64,000 bases of DNA. It comes from Neopestalotiopsis rosae (taxonomy: Eukaryota; Ascomycota; Sordariomycetes; Amphisphaeriales; Sporocadaceae). The notes beneath the pieces were generated by a model. It did not search any database, had not been told where the DNA came from, and saw only the letters and a program-made list of their open reading frames with translations. The DNA lies in the NCBI GenBank assembly GCA_023078685.1, contig JALGAS010000003.1, positions 1,488,001 to 1,552,000 on the forward strand, given 5' to 3'. The stretch's first letter is position 1. The number at the start of each line of letters is the position of its first letter. Below, in pieces: positions 47,201-58,799 of the stretch. The position numbers were made by a program, and so were the translations under genes.

Positions 47201-48539
47201 ATGGAGTCATGGGATATCACGGGACCGTGACAATATGAGATGAGATAGCCATAGATGGTCGGACGGCATCAGCAATAGTATCACATGTCTGCTCCGCCTA
47301 GCTGACTGGCTTGACTAGACAATTATGCGTGGGATCTGTGGTGACGAATTTTGCCATCCTGTCTGACTACGAAATGCCGATTCCGGACTTCTGCATTGTG
47401 ATCTCGAACGAAAACTTGAAGATTATCTTGAAGTATCTATCCGTCTGTGAGGAATACACATTGCGGTGTGCACCAGGACAAGACACTTTAGCATGGGTAT
47501 TTACACCACTGCCGTCCGGCGGCAGCTCCCGAGTTCTAATTGGTTTATAATGGCTCGTGTACTATGGTCTCCGTAGCTACCCAGGGTCGTCTTTTATAGT
47601 CCGATCCAATGAAAAATCTCTCCTTGGACATCTCCATCTCCCCGCACCATACGCTAATGTTTTTATAACCCGCCACTTATCAGATCTGACTTGATCCACG
47701 CGAGGTTCTGCTAAAGATTCGGGAGTCCCATTGATATCCAGGGAATTGTAGGGTATATCGACGCCTAGGCTAGATTAGTATGAACAGCCTACGCCGACTT
47801 TGGTGCATTTGTCCGTTTGGTCACCGCATTCGTAAATTGGCATTGGCTGTTCAGCTGTGATGGGCTTGCTTGACCTGAGAAACATAGTCCGGCTGACCGG
47901 AGACCTCGGACTAGGAAAACACCACTGTCGATAGTAGTGTAGATTTGCTATCGGGAAAGAAAGACATCCCTCCTATGGTTGATTTTCTCTGACCAACTTC
48001 GATTCATTGAAGATTGTAGGCGAAATTTCCGCACGTGTTCACCGATCAAAGGCTAACGGTATGCTGCTTCTCGTTGGGCAGCCATAGTCTTAGTACAACC
48101 GCCACTGAATCGTTCGCCTCATCTGCGAACGATTGGAGAGTGACGCTTCCAAACTTCATACTTTGTTAGAATAAGCGAACAGAAACAGAATACGTGGTAG
48201 TAAGGGAGTAGTTGGAACGTGAAGTATTGGACTATATGTCCTGTGTTCCCATCTTTGCTGTTGGAACTGCTGAAAAACCAGAACAAGTGTTTGCAAGCCA
48301 ATTCCAATGCCGACAACATTTGTACATTGATGTGCGTTGACGTTGCAACAGTACCCCAAGAATGCTCCCCTACGACCAGAAAACGCATGCACCAAGCATG
48401 TCAATGCAGCATAGATTAGCCAGTTCTATTCTTATCGTTGCTCCATTGGGGTGAAATGTGAATGGGGCACAAACCCCAGCAGACGCACCAGTCAGACCAA
48501 ACCTAAGCTTTGGTGCTTGTATGCAAACACAAGCTTCTC
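44270..48539. other. 4.3-kb gene-free block
   Basis: No supported gene on either strand. The left 350 bp should be the leader and promoter of the small membrane-protein gene. Beyond that, frames are short, and none has a recognisable domain or plausible splicing partner. No transposase, reverse transcriptase, long terminal repeat or simple array was seen. Base composition is ordinary rather than strongly AT-rich, so it is not an obvious repeat-mutated relic. Confidence 0.5.
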
Positions 48540-49405
48540 TCAGATAGCATATTCATCATGCCAGAAGCTAATCAACCGTTTTGCATCATCGCCTATGTAC
48601 TCTTGTAGAAACTCCTGCCCTTCTGCGGTTGTTGCTTTTGTCACGACGTCCCGAAGACCAGTGGTGATGTCGCTGAGCACATTGACCGTGTGTTCTGGAA
48701 GCTTATGAACGTCGGAGCAATATGGTAACAAATCTCGAACGGCTTTCGGTTGTTTGTTAGAGGCCGAGGTCTGCAGCAGCTGTCGTTGGAATGTCTGTAT
48801 CGTTTCCGATAACGCCTCAGCGCGTACAATTGGGAGCACAGGCATCTCACGACCACCCATGAGCCTGTTTCTTGATTAAGTGACTTGCGATCATGATATG
48901 ATCTGACAGTGTCAGTCACATAAAGGGGTAAAAGCTAGACTTACTCCATTTGCAATCTTATCATCATTTCCTGGCCGTTATGTGCATCAGCTGGATTTAC
49001 AAGCACCACCACGGCCACATACTGACCACCATTCAGATTGTACAGTCTCTCCAAGCGCTCGCGCGTTTCAGATGAGGCAACATCCTGAGTTGACAGACAG
49101 ATAGCACAGAAGGCAAGATGAGACGGCTGACCAGGCAGGCGCAATGGCAAGGCCACATCATGAGTGTTGAGTTGTGCCTCTACAACGGAGCAATGGTCAG
49201 AGGTGAGTCAGCAAGCATTGTTGACACTGGGCGCTTAGCCCCAAGAGGATCAGAGTAAAGTCGTTGCCATACCTTTCCACCTCCCTCCGGGATTGTCACT
49301 ACGCAGAAGCGCCGGGAAAAGTGAGGCCCAATCAGATCTCTTGCGCATCGAGGAACAAATCACGGGCAAGTCCGTGACCTTGGGCGCACGACTTTGAGAA
49401 GTCAT
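48540..49405 (-). CDS. Unrecognised 230-residue protein, three exons
   Basis: Exons 49405-49273, 49179-48945 and 48864-48540 join in frame through GTATGG and GTAAGT donors to give 230 residues. I do not recognise the family. There is no signal peptide or clear membrane helix. Visible blocks are CSSMRKRSDWASLFPALLRS, a beta-strand-like LAFCAICLSTQDV, then NGGQYVAVVVLVNPADAHN with a following amphipathic helix (MMIRLQMELMGG), and REMPVLPIVRAEALSETIQTFQRQL. The alternation of hydrophobic strands and helices suggests an alpha/beta fold. The C-terminus is helical (LQEYIGDDAKRLISFWHDEYAI). In-frame joining of three exons with good splice sites supports a real gene. Confidence 0.7.
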
Positions 49406-50146
49406 GGCTTCCCAACATTTACAATCCTTCTCAGCTAGACACGGAGCGAGATGCCAGGCGTGCCTGCGGGCTGGCAAGACAATCGTAAATGTATCTCGTG
49501 ATTCTATCCCAAATGGGCTCCTTGATTGTGTCTTGGAGAGTTGCTGCCCGTGATGATCGGAGGTGCGCTGGAGGACATTGGTAAATAATCGAAACACAGC
49601 AGCAAAAAGCGAGTATGAAGATTGGCTGGGCGCTCAAGCGCTTGTGCCTAAGATTTGGGAATTGGTCTGATTGATATGCGTACTCATCGGATCCTTCCTT
49701 CTAGGGTTCATATTGGCGAACAAACATCGCACCTGCCTAGTCATACAACAGTCTTCATACCTGTGAGAAGGTACGACCTGGAGTGCAACGACTGCCAGTG
49801 ATGCTCAGCACATCACCATATAGTGCAACCTGGGCAGGATGCATATGTACGAATCGACCTGCGTTGTATAAATAATTTTATTCTACTTTTCTCTTTCTTA
49901 CAGAGTTGAGAGATTGTACAGGCTGTCCACAACAGCATTCTCTATCTATTGATATCTATTGGTCCCGAGTCTATATCCAAATATCCGCACGAGGCTTCCA
50001 AAATCCAGCGCTCCACGCATCACCACCGAAATATGTGGTCTTTGGCTATGCAAGACCTTTTCTAAACGACGGAGTTCAAAGTACATATATATAAACAGTA
50101 TTTTATACCAGGTCCGTTTATAAGTGACCGGCAAGCACCTCTGCCC
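49406..50146. other. Intergenic between two minus-strand genes
   Basis: Upstream of the three-exon orphan gene and 3' of OPA3. No supported gene. Confidence 0.5.
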
Positions 50147-50900
50147 TTACGAAGCAGGTGGCGAGGTTGCTGGTGTGTCCATAGAAGTGGGTGTTGGAGG
50201 TAGTAGTGGTTGCTTAGTTTTAGGGTCCTTGTAATTTCGCAAGGCCATCTCCAAGGTCAAGATGCGGCTCTCTTGACGCTTGCGCTCGTTTTCGCGCTCC
50301 TGTTCAAGAGACTCGAGCTTGGAGTTGAGCTCCTTGATCCGCTCGGCGTTGTGGTCGGGCTTGGTCGACGACTTGTACCACTCGTAAATGACGAGCGCGA
50401 CAGCCACAGACAAGATGAAGGCATCGCCAATAACATCGGCGAACAAGTCGACAGCCTTGGGCTCCGGCAACGGCCTGAACTTTCGCCTCCATACAGTCAA
50501 TATGTTGGCTGGCCGTTTTGCGTTCCGCCGTGCCTCCTCTGCTGTGACTCCGTGCTTTGCCTTGAACTCGTCGTCCTTCTTTTGCTGATCCGCCGTCTTT
50601 ACTGTCGGTGCCTCGGCCTTTTCCTTGGCCCTCTGCTCTGCTTCGGGATTCCGCAATAGCGCTACTGACATCCTCATGTTCAACTGATGTATGATCTGCC
50701 CTCCGCTCGCGGCCCAGGCTCGGAAGGCCGGATGATCGTGTGCTTGTTGCTTGATGCGATTCTGTTGCGAGGTCGAGTCAGTAAACAGGCTGGTATATTG
50801 ATCCAGCAGTAGGAGCAACGCGCGAGCCACTTACAGCACCATATTTGGACACATGTTTCACGAACAAGGACGCGAGTTTGAACAGAGGTAGCGCGACCAT
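50147..50900 (-). CDS. OPA3: OPA3-like protein
   Basis: Two exons (50900-50835 and 50761-50147) around a 73-nt intron encode 226 residues. The N-terminus MVALPLFKLASLFVKHVSKYGA and the continuation NRIKQQAHDHPAFRAWAASGGQIIHQLNMRM are highly characteristic of OPA3. A hydrophobic helix (FADVIGDAFILSVAVALVIYEW, about residues 130-152, given in part) is followed by a coiled coil (ELNSKLESLEQERENERKRQE). OPA3 proteins associate with mitochondria, and human OPA3 mutations cause optic atrophy; the molecular role is unsettled. The C-terminus is Pro/Thr-rich. An upstream in-frame ATG would add 25 residues, but the conserved N-terminus favours the start used here. Confidence 0.93.
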
Positions 50901-51975
50901 CTTTCCACCAAACCCGGAAGAAGTCCTGGGCACACTCTGATTCTCACCACTGCCGGATCCCAGGGGCATAGGCAATTGTCAGCTATCGCATAGATGGTAT
51001 CGGTGCTACCCAATGACCATGTTCCAGTAGAGAAAGTATAAATCAGTGCCTGGGAGCTAGCACTGTGGGGTGGTTGAACATTTGAGGCTCTTTGCCGGCT
51101 TAATTGAGGTTGCTCGTTGACATCTCAGGGTCTGCACCGGCCGTGCCGTACTCGTCTTGTCCCGCCCGCTGATGCTTCTGTGGAGCCTTTGGAAGCGCAG
51201 CGAACTCCCCCTAGGGCCAGGTTTGCCAGGCGGTTTTAGTGGTCCCTCGGGGGGTTGTCGGGGTCGGTCGCGACCTGCCAAGACCCGGCCAAGGTGGTTG
51301 CCGGGCCAATCTAGGATGGAGTAAACGAAAACGTTCGTGCGCTGGATTTGCTGCCAATGCCAAACTCGCAGGGCTAAAGATCCCATTCCAAAACGACCTT
51401 GGACAAACTTTCTTTACATCACTATCACCCATTGTATTTGCAATCGACGAGCATTCGAAGTAGAAAGAAAGTCGCTGTGCATGACGCCAAACTCATCTGG
51501 CTTGATTGGGAGTTGTCTTTTATTCACTTAATGCAACTACCGTCCACAATTGTAAGTGCAGTGGCTCCAGACTCGATGATTTCAATCTTTCCCCATCTTT
51601 ACTGTTTCCGCATCAATGTTTTTCTGCCTCTCGACACTTTGCACCACGCGACAACGAATTAGTCGGCCACAACGAAGGATAACAGGCTCAGCAACTCATC
51701 ATACACGCCGCCTTTACTCATAAACTACTACTCAACATCAACAGCTCGATCTCTTGTTTCCCCACGCAGCACTCTTGTCGCCCTTCATCCATTGTTTACT
51801 CACGACACATCACAAGCTGCAAACTTCAATGTTCGAACCTATCTAACATATTATTCTCTCTTCAAGTCTGTACCGCGGTCAGACAACAACAGACGAACCA
51901 GAATCTGCTACTTATAGCCAGCATCTTGCCCTGCTTTGGCCGACTCCGCGCTGTTCCTGTCAGCCGCAAGCCTCA
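50901..51975. other. Divergent promoter interval between OPA3 and the Polo kinase gene
   Basis: No supported gene. The 300 bp before the kinase start are CT/CA-rich, as expected of a leader. A GC-rich part lies near 51180-51310. An intron in the leader is possible (CTAAC at 51842-51846 and CAG near 51880) but unproven. Confidence 0.5.
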
Positions 51976-54900
51976 ATGGCGGACAGAGTCCTAGCGACAA
52001 AACAACAAGGCCTTGACACAGACGCCTTGTCCCCGAGAGACGTCAACGTCCAGATACCTAGCCGACCCGTCGTCGATCCTGCCAAAATAAAAGCCACGCT
52101 GGCGGCCAAAACGGTTTCCAAGGACAAGGACCACCCTCCTCCTCCGCCCCCCATCATCTACGAGCCGCCGAGCTATGATCGCCGAGATGGCGCTTCATAC
52201 CAGGTCGGCAAGATGTTGGGCAAGGGTGGCTTCGCCGTGTGCTACGAAGGTGTCCTGCAAGGCACGAGGAGGCGCTATGCTCTAAAAATTGTTAAGAGCA
52301 AGATGCAGCCCAAGATGGAGCAGAAGGTTGGTTTGAATAATAATCATGCATGTGAGGCAACTATTAACTGACTGTTACCCTAGTTCCAAACCGAGCTTCA
52401 GATTCACTCGAAAATGAAGCACCAGAACCTCGTACAATTCCTCAGGGCTTTCTCTATGGAAAAGTGCACCTACCTCGTCCTGGAACTGTGTCCGAATGGT
52501 TCTCTCATGGACATGGTCAAGCGCCGAAAGGGTCTTACAGAGCCTGAGATCCGTTTCTACTCGGTGCAGATCGCGGGCGCCATCAAATACATGCACGCCA
52601 AGGGCATCATTCATCGTGATCTGAAGATGGGAAACATCTTCCTCGACAGACACATGAATGCCAAGATTGGCGATTTCGGTCTGGCAGCCCTCCTTGTCAC
52701 AGGAAGGGATATGCAGACCATTAGGCGCACAACCCTCTGTGGTACGCCAAACTATATTGCACCTGAGATCCTGGAAAAGGGCAAGAAAGGTCACGACCAC
52801 ATGGTCGACATCTGGAGCTTAGGCATTATAATGTAAGTTTGGTCTTTATTTTGTAGTGGTAGCACTGACTGACCAGAAATCAGGTTCGCAATGTTCACCT
52901 CAAAGCCTCCTTTCCAATCGTCGACAACGGACGAGATATATCGGAGAGCAAAGAACCGAGACTATGAGTGGCCCAGCACTGAAGGCACCAACAGATATAT
53001 CAGCCAGGAGTTCAAGGAGATTGTCGCAACAATGTTGGTGGAAGCCGACCAGCGACCGGAGCCGGACATCATTGTCCAGCACGATTTCTTCATTTCAGGA
53101 CATGTTCCACTTCCCGCTGAGATCACGACCAAACTTCGGGACTATCCTCCCGAGAGCGACGCATTTTACCAGATCGACCAGTCAACATCCCAGATTGCGC
53201 GGAACATGCGACACTTGCAGAAGCTGTGCCAGGAATGTGAAGTCGGGCCATGGAATGATACGCAGAAGGTATACACCAGCACATGGAGAGAGGTCGCTTT
53301 GGAAGAGAAAGCTGGCTTGACGCCCATCATCCCGCTGGCTGAGGGAGTCGTGTACAGACCGTTCGAGGACGTGAGCAAAGAACAGGCGCTTGATCAAGTG
53401 TCGCTCCTGTCTACTTCACGGACTCATACTGAGGACGATTCGGTTTCGATACAAGCGGGCCAGCCACGGGGTCTATTGAGAGAGCCCCCTCAAAGCTTTG
53501 CAGCGCAACAGCGAGCACAAGGCCGACCCAAACCTGCTACATTTTCTCGTGCCCAGACACTCGCTGATATGGAGTCATTACCCACTGCCAGTGGTACCCT
53601 ACGCTCTCGAGCTAAACGAGAGCTCATGCGGAGCAACACTGAGGATAACATTCTTGCACAGCCCGCTGAAGCTGCTCCCGAGGTCATAAGTCTGCCGATA
53701 AGGCCGCTTATTCCTGCAGGGCGACTGCAACCCACACAGAGCAAGAAGGTTTCCGCTGAGAAGGTCAAGGAAATTGCGCCGGCACCCCCATCAGCTCCAG
53801 CGCGGGCTCCAAGGCCATCATTGGGCCCCGTGGAGGCCAAAATGGAGACGCTCTTTGGTCCATCTGAGCCACAACGGTCCGTTGCCGACACGAAGCCGGA
53901 TATCGTGCTAGACAGGCTACGGCGACTACAGGCTGAACTGGAGCGAGCATTGAATGCGCGAACCATGGCCATTGTCAGCAAGGCTACAGCAAAGACACCT
54001 GCTACACCACACATCGTTGTCAAGTGGGTTGACTACTCCAACAAGTTTGGCCTTGGTTATATCCTCAATGATGGTAGTGTTGGCTGCGTCTTGAAGAGTC
54101 TTCCTGGCAAAGCAAGAGGAGGCAAGACTGTAAAGTTGCCCCCCTCTTGCATCGTGGTTCGGGATGCCGAAAACCACTGCCAGAGGCGCCATGATCCGGG
54201 CTACCCTGACCGGCATCAGATTGTGCCCATGACCCAACCGATTCAGTTCTTTGAGAACAATGGAGAAGCTGGGCTCTCTACAGTCAATGTTCCCCCCAAG
54301 CAGTTCAAGATCACCGTGGACGAGGATGGAACTCCCGGCAAAGTTCCAGTTGGCAAGGATATCTACGACTACCGCAAGCGAGAGCATTTGATTCTGTGGA
54401 AGAAATTTGCTAATTACATGATGGCTTATGGCCGCGACCAAGAGGCTCCAACCGACGATACAGGTCACATTCAATTTCCGTCTAGCACGGGCAGCACGGC
54501 CGCCCCCAGCGACGTTGTCACATTCTACCAACGCATTGGTGATGTCGGATGCTGGGTCTTTGCCGATGGTCACTTGCAATTCAACTTCCCTGATCACACC
54601 AAGATTGTGCTCGATTCGACTGGTACATGGTGTCATTTCTGGCATCTCCCCCAGGATGCCGCCATCAAGCTTGCCCAGACTGGCGAGCTTGATGAAACAG
54701 CCTTGGATGAACGAGCTGTTCTGAGCTACCCCTTGCAGACGCTTCTCAACTTTGCTACCAAGGCTGCCGTCCGACCTACACGCACTGCTCAGAGCTCACA
54801 GACACGCAAGCGCCCCGAGATCAGCCCCATGCTTCAAGGCATCCCTGCAGCCAATGACTTCCGACGCAAGGTCGACTTTATTAAGAATGTCATCAAGGAA

Positions 54901-55137
54901 TGGGTTGGCAATGAGGGTATCGGCAACAGTGACATGAGCCGAGGCAAGCGCATGATGTGGACAGGCTACCGCGAGACGGTCGTGGCTGGACCCAGTAAGC
55001 ATGTTTGGGTGACCATTGGCGCCAGATGGGGCGATGAACGCTTCAGCGCCATGGTTGATCCAAAGAACCCTCACGAACTCGGCGACGATGTCGAAGAAAA
55101 GAAGAAGGCTGCTGCTGCTGCTTCTGCTGCTGCGTAA
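51976..55137 (+). CDS. plkA: Polo-like kinase
   Basis: Three exons (51976-52326, 52384-52832, 52884-55137) encode 1017 residues. The kinase domain starts about residue 75 and has the Polo-type Gly loop GKGGFAVCYEG, Lys104, HRD (194-196), DFG (214-216) and the activation loop TTLCGTPNYIAPE, where Thr234 matches PLK1 Thr210. A long disordered linker with many Pro and Ala follows. The first polo box opens WVDYSNKFGLGYILNDGSVG (about 645), and the second is around 805-900 (DVVTFYQRIGDVGCWVF, HLQFNFPDHTKIVLD). Polo kinases drive mitotic entry, spindle function and cytokinesis, docking to phosphorylated targets through the polo boxes. Unusual points are the 75-residue N-terminal extension with a Pro6 run and an expanded first polo box. 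The last 100 residues form a conserved-looking charged region ending in an Ala-rich tail. Confidence 0.95.
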
Positions 55138-56447
55138 AGCGATGATTAACCTTGTCCCATCGAAAGGTGGTTTTAATTTTCGGTACATAGATTTCTGTCG
55201 GTATTGCTTCGGTGTCGTATTTCGAATGCCATCGGCGATTGGTGTTTCGCGGAGGGATCCTCTTCTCCCTCATCTGACCTTTTACTTTCTTAATGCCTGT
55301 TCACGACATGAAGACAGCCTCAGAGGCTGAGGGAATGACGGCGTTGTTTGGGTTCATGACTCGTCTGTTTGCTGCTCTCACTTGCATGGCGTAGCGCTTT
55401 TACGTATAATATACCTTGTCTCGGGTTTCCAGAATAAAGTCTCATTTGATTGTGAGTATTGAGTGCCCAGAGAAGTGTAAAACTCGAGCTGCAGATTTTG
55501 AGTGCAATGTCCTTGCTTTGAAATTCTCCCAAGCATAATGGATTATCTACATGCACCTTTCAGGATTCGAGGACTACGAGATGTTTTCACACGCCTGAGA
55601 CCAAGTCCATTTTCATTTTGCGGTAAGGCATGATGTTCAAAAAGAGTAAGTGGCTCTCTCTTTGCATTAAGTTGTAGACTTTGAATCTCTCCATAGATGG
55701 ACACTTTGCTTGGCTGCGTGACGCAAAAACAAACACAGCAAACAAGCTTCTTCTCTGTTCTTCTCTTCTATCTGCCAAAAGCGATTTAAACAAAGCGCAG
55801 ATTTGTCTCTCTTGAACCACCAAGACGCCAGTGGAAAAAGAAAAGGAAACACCACCCTGCCTGCCACGCCCAACAGAAACATAATGTGAAAAGTGGGAAA
55901 GGGAAAAAAAGAAGAAGAAGGAAAATGGGGGTCTCTTGAAATTCCAAACGCCAATGATTTTGTGGGAGCAAGTTTGTCTCTATCCTGGAAAAAAAAAGAA
56001 AAAGAAAAAGCAATGCCCTTGGTCCCTTGATGCGATTCGCATGTAAATGCAGTGTCGTCTTCTTTTGGTTGTCGTTTTGCCGCCCCTTGAGAGTTCAGAG
56101 AGAAAAGGAAAATTGCTTCACGATCTCGTGCCCGGACATCGTAAATGCATACATTATTTTCTTGCCGTGAAGCCAGCCAGCCAGTCGACGACCCGGCCCG
56201 TTATCCTTATCCACAGATCTTTGAGCTAGCATTATATTCCGTTCGTCCTGGTCCCAAATTCGATTACGGGTAGTGACGCCTGACAGCTATGCATGTGCAC
56301 GTTGGAGCCATGTCTGTGTCATGAAGGGTTGCCCTTGGCGAAGACCACACTGTAGGGACAAGTTGAGCACCACTACTTGTCCTTGAGTAAGGAGAGATAA
56401 TTGCAAGGTCAAAGGAGCCGTGAAGCGCACGTGACAGGTAGCTGTTT
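55138..56447. other. Convergent 3' region of the Polo kinase and Skt5 genes
   Basis: No supported gene. Poly-A-rich segments (for example 55900-55925 and 55989-56010) read as T-rich on the minus strand. Several small frames there are not credible. Confidence 0.5.
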
Positions 56448-58799
56448 TCACATGACCACGCACTCCTTATCGTCCTTGCCTTCTTTTGGTGGAGCCTTCT
56501 TCATCTTTGCGTTCCGTGGAGGTGCAACTTCCATGGGTGTGCCACCGCTGACTGCTGCACGGATGGCAGCAAGTCGCTGCTTGGCGCGCTCGTCGCCGGA
56601 ATCAGCTGCTTTGACGTACCAAACATTGGCTTCGAGTACATCACGACGGCAGCCAATGCCCATTTCCGTGAAATACCCTACGGCATATTGTGCTTTGACA
56701 AGTCCTAGACAAGAAGAGTTAGTCACGAGACAAAAACAAGAGTAAGTAACAAAATATTTGGCGGACATACCTTGGTCTGCGGCACGGCGAGCCCACTCAT
56801 AAGCCTCCTCTTCGTCCTTCTCCAAGATGGGATCAGCGCCGACCATGTACCACGCGCATAAACCCATCATGGCGCCGGCGTGGCCACGTTCTGCCGCGCC
56901 TGTGTAAAAGTGGACACTAAGAGCTGGATCCCTCGGACAATTGAGTTTTCCGTGTTCGTAGGCATCGCCCATGCGGAAGCTCGCCTCAGGATGACCGAGT
57001 TCTGCCGCCTGAGTAAAGAGTTCCGCCGTGTAGCTTTCATCCTTGAAGATATCATCGCCGTACCCGGTCTCATATAAAAGGCCTAGTTGGTATGGCGCTG
57101 CATTGTACATGGCATCGGACGCCTCGGTGGCCCGCTTCAGCCATTTGACTCCCTCACGGTATCGAGGCTCGCCCAAATCGCCTGACAAACATGCCTTGCC
57201 CAGTCTTGTCATGGCTCCTGGATGACCCCTTGAGGCGGCTGTGCGTAGATATTGTACTGCTTTCGCGGGATCTTTCCGGCAACCCCAGCCAAATTCGTAG
57301 CAGAGACCAGCACGGAAACCAGACTCAGCGTGACCGTGCTTCGCCGCCAAAACGAAGAGGGGGAAAGCGGCATTATAGTCTTCCTTGCCTTTGTTAAACA
57401 AGCCCGATGCATAGCCATCTGCAAGGTAGTATTGGGCAAAGGGATAACCCCCGTTGGCCAACCGAGTCAATATGACTTTTGCCTCGCGCACTAGCTCTGC
57501 AGGTGACGAGCCTGGGGCGTATTGGTCGTCATTTTCACCATCTCGTGCCGGTGATCTGGAAACCTTCTTTTTTTGAGTTGGCTCCTCTGGGGAGAAACCT
57601 TGTTCTTGTGCAGTGGAGATCAAAAAGACTGCAAAGGAATATTGGATCGAGAAATCATTGGTCTTTCGGACATTTTGCCTATACATCTCCAATGTCTTCT
57701 GAGCACTCAACAGCGAGGCATTGGTACCGACATTGTTGCGTAGGTGCGTATTGTCAATGTTCAATGGCGCGGGTGCTGGTTGGGGATATGGAACACTGAG
57801 CAGCTCGGCGTAAGACAACGGGCGAGCATCTGGAGACTTCCGGGCTTGCGATGACACCGAACGACCGTGTGGGCCAGGCGACGAATATACCGAATACGAC
57901 GAGCCAGGACGAGGCATGGAGCTTCTCCTCTGGAAAGAATTGGGCGTCAAGTGGCGGTTGATGATCGCTGCCGATTCGGCTGCATCAAGGGTGGATAATG
58001 GCCGCGATTCCGCAGCTACAGGAGTACCAGAGGTTCGCGGCGTGGCTCCTTTGTCATGGTGATATTGGAGCTGTTGAAATGACTGCTCTTCAAACACAGA
58101 TTCTTCCGGAGATGCACTGCCAGTCGAATTCTTGGAGCCTGGCGCATCTTGAGAGAACGAACTCGCGTTCGTTTCGGCAGATGCTTCGGTAGAAGCCTTG
58201 TCCTGAGGTTGCGTACTCATTGTAGAGTCTGATTCTTGGCTTAGCCGGCTTTGTTGATGATCCCGTACAGATCGAAATCCATGACTCTCCGCATTCTCCT
58301 TGTCACTCGCATCAGAAGTGTCATTAACTAACTTGATGCCAGAACGGCCCCCTTGATTGGTACGATCTGGGAGATTCGCCGCAAATGTGGAAGGCAATGG
58401 TGTCACTCCAGACTGCTGCGCCGAGCGTCTCTCTGCAAGCGGCGCAACGTCGGATAGTGCATAGCCAGGGCTATGAGGTGGCGGCGGCGGCGCATCAGGC
58501 GACTTGGGCAATTCTCGATCCATATAGTCGTCGGATGCAACTGCCAATGACTGCCTTCCCTCAATACTGGCGTTTATAGGCTGAGCCCAATTCTCGGGAT
58601 AGAACTCCAGTCGTACAGGAGACACCGGCCCTGCCTTTATCTTGGGGCTCTCGGGCGGCTCCGGTAGTGATTTCATAATAGAATCCTCGGTTGCATCGCT
58701 CCAACGGTAGCGGTGGGAAGACACATCTGACTCGGTTTGGGATTTCTGTTCGGGCGCCGGAAACCCTGCGGGCGGCGGCGAGCTCGTAACCGCTGCCAT
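56448..58799 (-). CDS. SKT5: Chitin synthase activator Skt5/Chs4 (Sel1 repeats, CAAX)
   Basis: Two exons (58799-56771 and 56704-56448) encode 761 residues. The first 400 residues are Ser/Pro-rich and disordered with PPPPPPHSPG. After SLLSAQKTLEMYRQNVRKTND comes a run of Sel1-type tetratricopeptide-like repeats (about 430-745), each with an A..G...A...LG..Y..G pattern, for example AAKHGHAESGFRAGLCYEFG and AADSGDERAKQRLAAI. The protein ends CVVM, a CAAX farnesylation motif. This is the architecture of yeast Skt5/Chs4, which brings chitin synthase III to septation sites and activates it. The 66-nt intron near the end of the repeats is a multiple of three and free of stops; splicing it out restores the repeat spacing (ADQGLVKAQYAVGYF), so it is taken as a true intron. 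Confidence 0.93.
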   Translation of the reverse strand: MAAVTSSPPPAGFPAPEQKSQTESDVSSHRYRWSDATEDSIMKSLPEPPESPKIKAGPVSPVRLEFYPENWAQPINASIEGRQSLAVASDDYMDRELPKSPDAPPPPPHSPGYALSDVAPLAERRSAQQSGVTPLPSTFAANLPDRTNQGGRSGIKLVNDTSDASDKENAESHGFRSVRDHQQSRLSQESDSTMSTQPQDKASTEASAETNASSFSQDAPGSKNSTGSASPEESVFEEQSFQQLQYHHDKGATPRTSGTPVAAESRPLSTLDAAESAAIINRHLTPNSFQRRSSMPRPGSSYSVYSSPGPHGRSVSSQARKSPDARPLSYAELLSVPYPQPAPAPLNIDNTHLRNNVGTNASLLSAQKTLEMYRQNVRKTNDFSIQYSFAVFLISTAQEQGFSPEEPTQKKKVSRSPARDGENDDQYAPGSSPAELVREAKVILTRLANGGYPFAQYYLADGYASGLFNKGKEDYNAAFPLFVLAAKHGHAESGFRAGLCYEFGWGCRKDPAKAVQYLRTAASRGHPGAMTRLGKACLSGDLGEPRYREGVKWLKRATEASDAMYNAAPYQLGLLYETGYGDDIFKDESYTAELFTQAAELGHPEASFRMGDAYEHGKLNCPRDPALSVHFYTGAAERGHAGAMMGLCAWYMVGADPILEKDEEEAYEWARRAADQGMSAKYFVTYSCFCLVTNSSCLGLVKAQYAVGYFTEMGIGCRRDVLEANVWYVKAADSGDERAKQRLAAIRAAVSGGTPMEVAPPRNAKMKKAPPKEGKDDKECVVM

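Noticed and set aside
53926..54645. 239-codon minus-strand frame
   Set aside because: It is opposite the polo-box exon, whose protein match is clear.
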